Assembly (NCBI GenBank): GCA_009923345.1
Contig: RFTR01000086.1
Span: forward strand, 1 to 8,369
DNA: 8,369 nt
Direction: 5' to 3'
Origin: Betaproteobacteria bacterium
GTDB taxonomy: Bacteria; Pseudomonadota; Gammaproteobacteria; Burkholderiales; Burkholderiaceae_C
In this document: piece after piece, positions 5,863 to 8,369 of the stretch
Position numbering within the stretch: position 1 is the first letter of the stretch
Layout of the letters: every line of letters starts with the position of its first letter
Notes under the pieces: model-generated
Seen by the model: the letters and a program-made list of their open reading frames with translations, nothing else
The model's database searches: none
Told to the model about the DNA's origin: nothing
Position numbers and translations under genes: made by a program

Positions 5863-7269
5863 ATGCATCCCAACGCCCTGTTAGAAGCTTGTACTGAGCT
5901 TGTCCGCCTGACCCTGAAGTTTGACCACCCCGCTGATGCGGTGGTGTCCAAGTTTTTTAGAGACTACCGTAAAACCTATGCCTTTGGCCCGCGCGAGCGT
6001 GCGGCCTTGGCGGAGACCACCTACAACGTCTTGCGCAACAAACTGCGATACGACCATTTGGCGCCATCTGGCTCAGGCCCTAAAGAAAGGCGCTTAGCGA
6101 TTTTGGGTTTTGCTGACCATTTGCAAAATACTGCGAACAGGCCAGCTTCTGAGTCTCACACGAATGATGCTTCGTCTGTAAAACCTTCAGCTGCCAAATA
6201 CGCTGCCGCCAAGCAAGCCGCACAAAATCGCCACGCAAGACCCAGTAACAATCCGCTCGATTTTTTGTTTGGCGCACTCAATAAGCAAGAAGCAGCTTGG
6301 TTAGAAGCCTGTACCAAAGTACAAACTTCAGATTTGTTGGAGCGCCATCGGCACAATCTGCCCGAGTGGTTGGTCGAACCTTTAAAAGCGCAAGTCGGCG
6401 ACGGGTTTTGGCCTTTGGTGTCGCAACTCAATTCTTCGGCGCCTTTAGATTTGCGCGTCAATACCTTCACCGACAAGCGTGAAGACGTGCAAAAAGAATT
6501 GAAGACCGCAGGCATCCAAGCCACGCCCACGCCGTTTTCCCCTTGGGGCCTGCGTATTCAGGGAAAGCCCGCTTTGTCCCAGCTCGATCTGTTTGCGCGT
6601 GGTGCTGTAGAAGTGCAAGACGAAGGCTCGCAATTGCTGGCCTTGTTGCTAGACGCCAAGCGAGGCGAAATGGTGTGTGACTTTTGTGCAGGCGCTGGCG
6701 GCAAAACTTTGGCGATTGGTGCGTCCATGCGCGGCACTGGGCGCTTGTATGCGTTTGACACCTCGGGCCATCGCTTGGAGGCTTTGAAACCGCGACTCGC
6801 TCGCAGCAAGTTATCGAATGTGCATCCCGCTGCCATTTCCCATGAGCGAGACGACCGCATCAAACGTTTGAGAGGCAAGATGGACCGCGTGTTGGTCGAC
6901 GCGCCATGTTCTGGCTTGGGGACTCTGCGCCGCAACCCCGACTTGAAATGGCGCCAGTCGCCGCAATCGGTGGCGGAGTTGACCGTCAAACAAACGGCTA
7001 TCTTGGCCAGTGCTGCGCGTTTGTTGAAGTCTGGCGCGCGCTTGGTGTACGCCACTTGCAGTCTGTTGCCAGAAGAAAACGAGGCGATTGCCCAAGCGTT
7101 TAGCGCGGCGCACCCTGAGTTTGTCCCGCTCTCTGTATCGGAAACCCTGCAAGCCTTGAAAGTTCAAGACGCTGCGTCTTTATGTTCGGCAGACGGCATG
7201 TATTTGCGCTTATGGCCGCATCTACACGCGAGTGACGGCTTCTTTGCTGCAGCTTGGACCGCCAAGTAG
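5863..7269 (+). CDS. RsmB/NOP-family RNA cytosine-5 methyltransferase
   Basis: This SAM-dependent enzyme of 468 residues would methylate carbon 5 of a cytosine in RNA, probably rRNA. The N-terminal part (MHPNALLEACTELVRLTLKF, GPRERAALAETTYNVLR) is the NusB-like RNA-binding domain of RsmB relatives. The catalytic half has VQDEGSQLLALLL (251-263), motif I CDFCAGAGGKT (272-282, usually CAAPGGKT), motif IV DAPCSGLGTLRRNPDLKW (346-363) with Cys349, and motif VI ATCSLLPEEN (397-406) with Cys399, the two cysteines that act in catalysis and product release. It ends with the family-like DGFFAAAW. Residues about 86-128 are an Ala/Ser/Asn-rich stretch that looks like an insert within the N-terminal domain. 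The ATG at 5863 is preferred over an in-frame TTG at 5842 because GGGGTGGGA lies about 11 bases before it. It may be a second copy beside a true rsmB elsewhere, so I give no symbol. Confidence 0.88.
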   Translation: MHPNALLEACTELVRLTLKFDHPADAVVSKFFRDYRKTYAFGPRERAALAETTYNVLRNKLRYDHLAPSGSGPKERRLAILGFADHLQNTANRPASESHTNDASSVKPSAAKYAAAKQAAQNRHARPSNNPLDFLFGALNKQEAAWLEACTKVQTSDLLERHRHNLPEWLVEPLKAQVGDGFWPLVSQLNSSAPLDLRVNTFTDKREDVQKELKTAGIQATPTPFSPWGLRIQGKPALSQLDLFARGAVEVQDEGSQLLALLLDAKRGEMVCDFCAGAGGKTLAIGASMRGTGRLYAFDTSGHRLEALKPRLARSKLSNVHPAAISHERDDRIKRLRGKMDRVLVDAPCSGLGTLRRNPDLKWRQSPQSVAELTVKQTAILASAARLLKSGARLVYATCSLLPEENEAIAQAFSAAHPEFVPLSVSETLQALKVQDAASLCSADGMYLRLWPHLHASDGFFAAAWTAK

Positions 7270-7300
7270 AATGGGTCATCTTCGGAATTGAAAGCACCGC

Positions 7301-8369
7301 ATGTTATTTTTAGACTCGCCTTGGGCTGATGCCACCCTGAATTGGCTCATACATGGCATGCTGGACTTGTCGGCTTGGCAAATTCTATTGGCGACGTTAG
7401 TGCTAACCCACATTACCATTGCGAGTGTCACGATTTACTTGCACCGCTATAGCGCCCACCGCGCGCTAGATCTGCACCCACTGCCAGCGCATTTTTTCCG
7501 TTTGTGGTTGTGGCTCACCACTGGCCAAGTGACCAAAGAGTGGACCGCTATTCACCGCAAACACCATGCAAAGTGCGAACAAGCTGAAGATCCCCATAGC
7601 CCCCATGTTCACGGCATCAAAACAGTTTTACTCTCCGGCGCTGAGTTGTATCGCAAGGAATCTAAAAACAAAGAAACTCTCGAGCGTTACGGACACGGCA
7701 CGCCAGATGACTGGATTGAAAGAAATATTTATAGCCGTTTTTCATGGCAGGGCGTGGCGATTATGTTGATCCTCGATGTGGCATTATTTGGTGTGCTTGG
7801 ATTGACTCTGTGGGCGGTACAAATGATGTGGATTCCTGTGACAGCCGCCGGCATCATCAATGGCGCTGGGCATTTCTGGGGTTATCGCAACTTTGAAGCG
7901 CCAGACGCTAGTACCAATCTTGTGCCTTGGGGCATCATCATCGGTGGGGAAGAGTTGCATAACAACCACCACACCTATCCAACATCCGCCAAGTTGTCGG
8001 TCAAGCCTTACGAATTCGATTTGGGCTGGGCTTACATCCGCATCTTGCAAGCCCTTGGATTGGCTAGCGTTAAAAAGACGCCTCCTAAGCTCGCTTTTGG
8101 CGACATCCAACCCGTAGCGGACGAAAAAACCCTCGAGGCTGTGATTGCCAACCGTTACGAAGTGATGGCCAATTACGCCCGCCAATTGCGCTTGGAACTC
8201 AAACAAGAGATCGCCGCGCTGTCGACACTGCCTGCAGAGTCTGTATTGGCTGATGCCAAGCGCTGGATGCACCGTGATTTTGAAAAGATTCCTGCCCGCG
8301 TGATGGAGCAACTCGCCCAAGCCCGCGCAACTTTGCCCAATGTTGACACCATGGTGTCCATGCGTGAAG
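7301..8369 (+). CDS. Membrane fatty acid desaturase (acyl-CoA desaturase type), 3' end beyond window
   Basis: Reading from the ATG at 7301 gives 356 residues with no stop before the window edge. It is a di-iron integral membrane desaturase: histidine box 1 HRYSAH (48-53), box 2 HRKHH (85-89), box 3 HNNHH (220-224), plus GHFWGYRN (190-197), which supplies the extra histidine seen in acyl-CoA delta-9 desaturases. Hydrophobic segments lie at about 26-46, 64-74, 150-173 and 176-190. It would place a cis double bond in a saturated acyl chain, using reducing power from a partner outside the window. After residue 255 the protein continues as a charged, helical tail of at least 100 residues (ANRYEVMANYARQLRLELKQ), longer than the catalytic core needs. 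The start is 31 bases after the methyltransferase stop; the ribosome binding site is weak (GGAA or GAAAG). Reading in other frames gives only shadows. Confidence 0.92.
   Translation, partial: MLFLDSPWADATLNWLIHGMLDLSAWQILLATLVLTHITIASVTIYLHRYSAHRALDLHPLPAHFFRLWLWLTTGQVTKEWTAIHRKHHAKCEQAEDPHSPHVHGIKTVLLSGAELYRKESKNKETLERYGHGTPDDWIERNIYSRFSWQGVAIMLILDVALFGVLGLTLWAVQMMWIPVTAAGIINGAGHFWGYRNFEAPDASTNLVPWGIIIGGEELHNNHHTYPTSAKLSVKPYEFDLGWAYIRILQALGLASVKKTPPKLAFGDIQPVADEKTLEAVIANRYEVMANYARQLRLELKQEIAALSTLPAESVLADAKRWMHRDFEKIPARVMEQLAQARATLPNVDTMVSMRE

Noticed and set aside
5254..5868. Long minus-strand open frame (204 codons) opposite the small dehydrogenase subunit
   Set aside because: It overlaps a clear acyl-CoA dehydrogenase gene along its whole length, its His/Arg/Val-rich protein has no family resemblance, and it is explained by codon bias of the sense gene.
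6558..7055. Minus-strand open frame (165 codons) opposite the RNA methyltransferase
   Set aside because: It covers the catalytic motifs I and IV of the sense gene; the translated protein has low-complexity Ser/Arg/Ala content.
7784..8320. Minus-strand open frame (178 codons) opposite the desaturase
   Set aside because: It is antisense to the conserved histidine box 3 region of the desaturase; no recognisable domain or ribosome binding site.
1..8369. Novel defence or mobile system around the HNH gene
   Set aside because: All neighbours are core metabolic or translation genes with matching codon use; no partner genes, repeats or integration marks suggest a system.

Overview
The window reads as an ordinary chromosomal segment of a betaproteobacterium. 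The protein sequences and the gene order lspA side-ileS-ribF-HNH-purN point to Burkholderiales, most likely a Comamonadaceae relative such as a Limnohabitans- or Rhodoferax-type freshwater bacterium. That placement comes from remembered family resemblance, not from a search. Coding density is high. I see no tRNA, rRNA, CRISPR array, insertion sequence, integrase, phage gene or other clear mark of an accessory island.

Left part, minus strand (1-1920): the N-terminal third of isoleucyl-tRNA synthetase (ileS, running off the left edge) lies 4 bases after ribF, the bifunctional riboflavin kinase/FAD synthetase. This is the classic proteobacterial ribF-ileS arrangement and is probably one transcript. 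The RibF kinase domain seems to have lost about ten or more residues that the family normally carries.

Middle (1921-3498): an AT-rich divergent spacer with a 14-bp palindrome separates ribF from a plus-strand HNH nuclease-fold gene that probably starts at a TTG codon behind a strong Shine-Dalgarno sequence. This gene converges on purN (minus strand, de novo purine synthesis). A long, nearly perfect inverted repeat sits between the two stop codons and could act as a two-way terminator or be an intergenic repeat element. The purN/acyl-CoA dehydrogenase divergent spacer holds a perfect 6+2+6 dyad, AGCACG-GT-CGTGCT, just upstream of a GATAAT -10 candidate. It is a good candidate operator for the fatty-acid genes that follow.

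Right part, plus strand (3499-8369): two acyl-CoA dehydrogenase subunits 3 bases apart (PimC/PimD-like large and small subunits, probably one heteromeric flavoenzyme), then a RsmB/NOP-type RNA cytosine-5 methyltransferase 24 bases downstream, then a three-histidine-box membrane fatty acid desaturase that runs off the right edge. The spacings are short enough for all four to be co-transcribed. The two dehydrogenases and the desaturase share a lipid theme; the methyltransferase may simply be carried along.

I found no convincing undescribed multi-gene system. The items most worth a second look are the RibF deletion, the dyad operator upstream of the dehydrogenase pair, the subunit division of labour in that pair, the intergenic inverted repeat, and the insert in the methyltransferase N-terminal domain.
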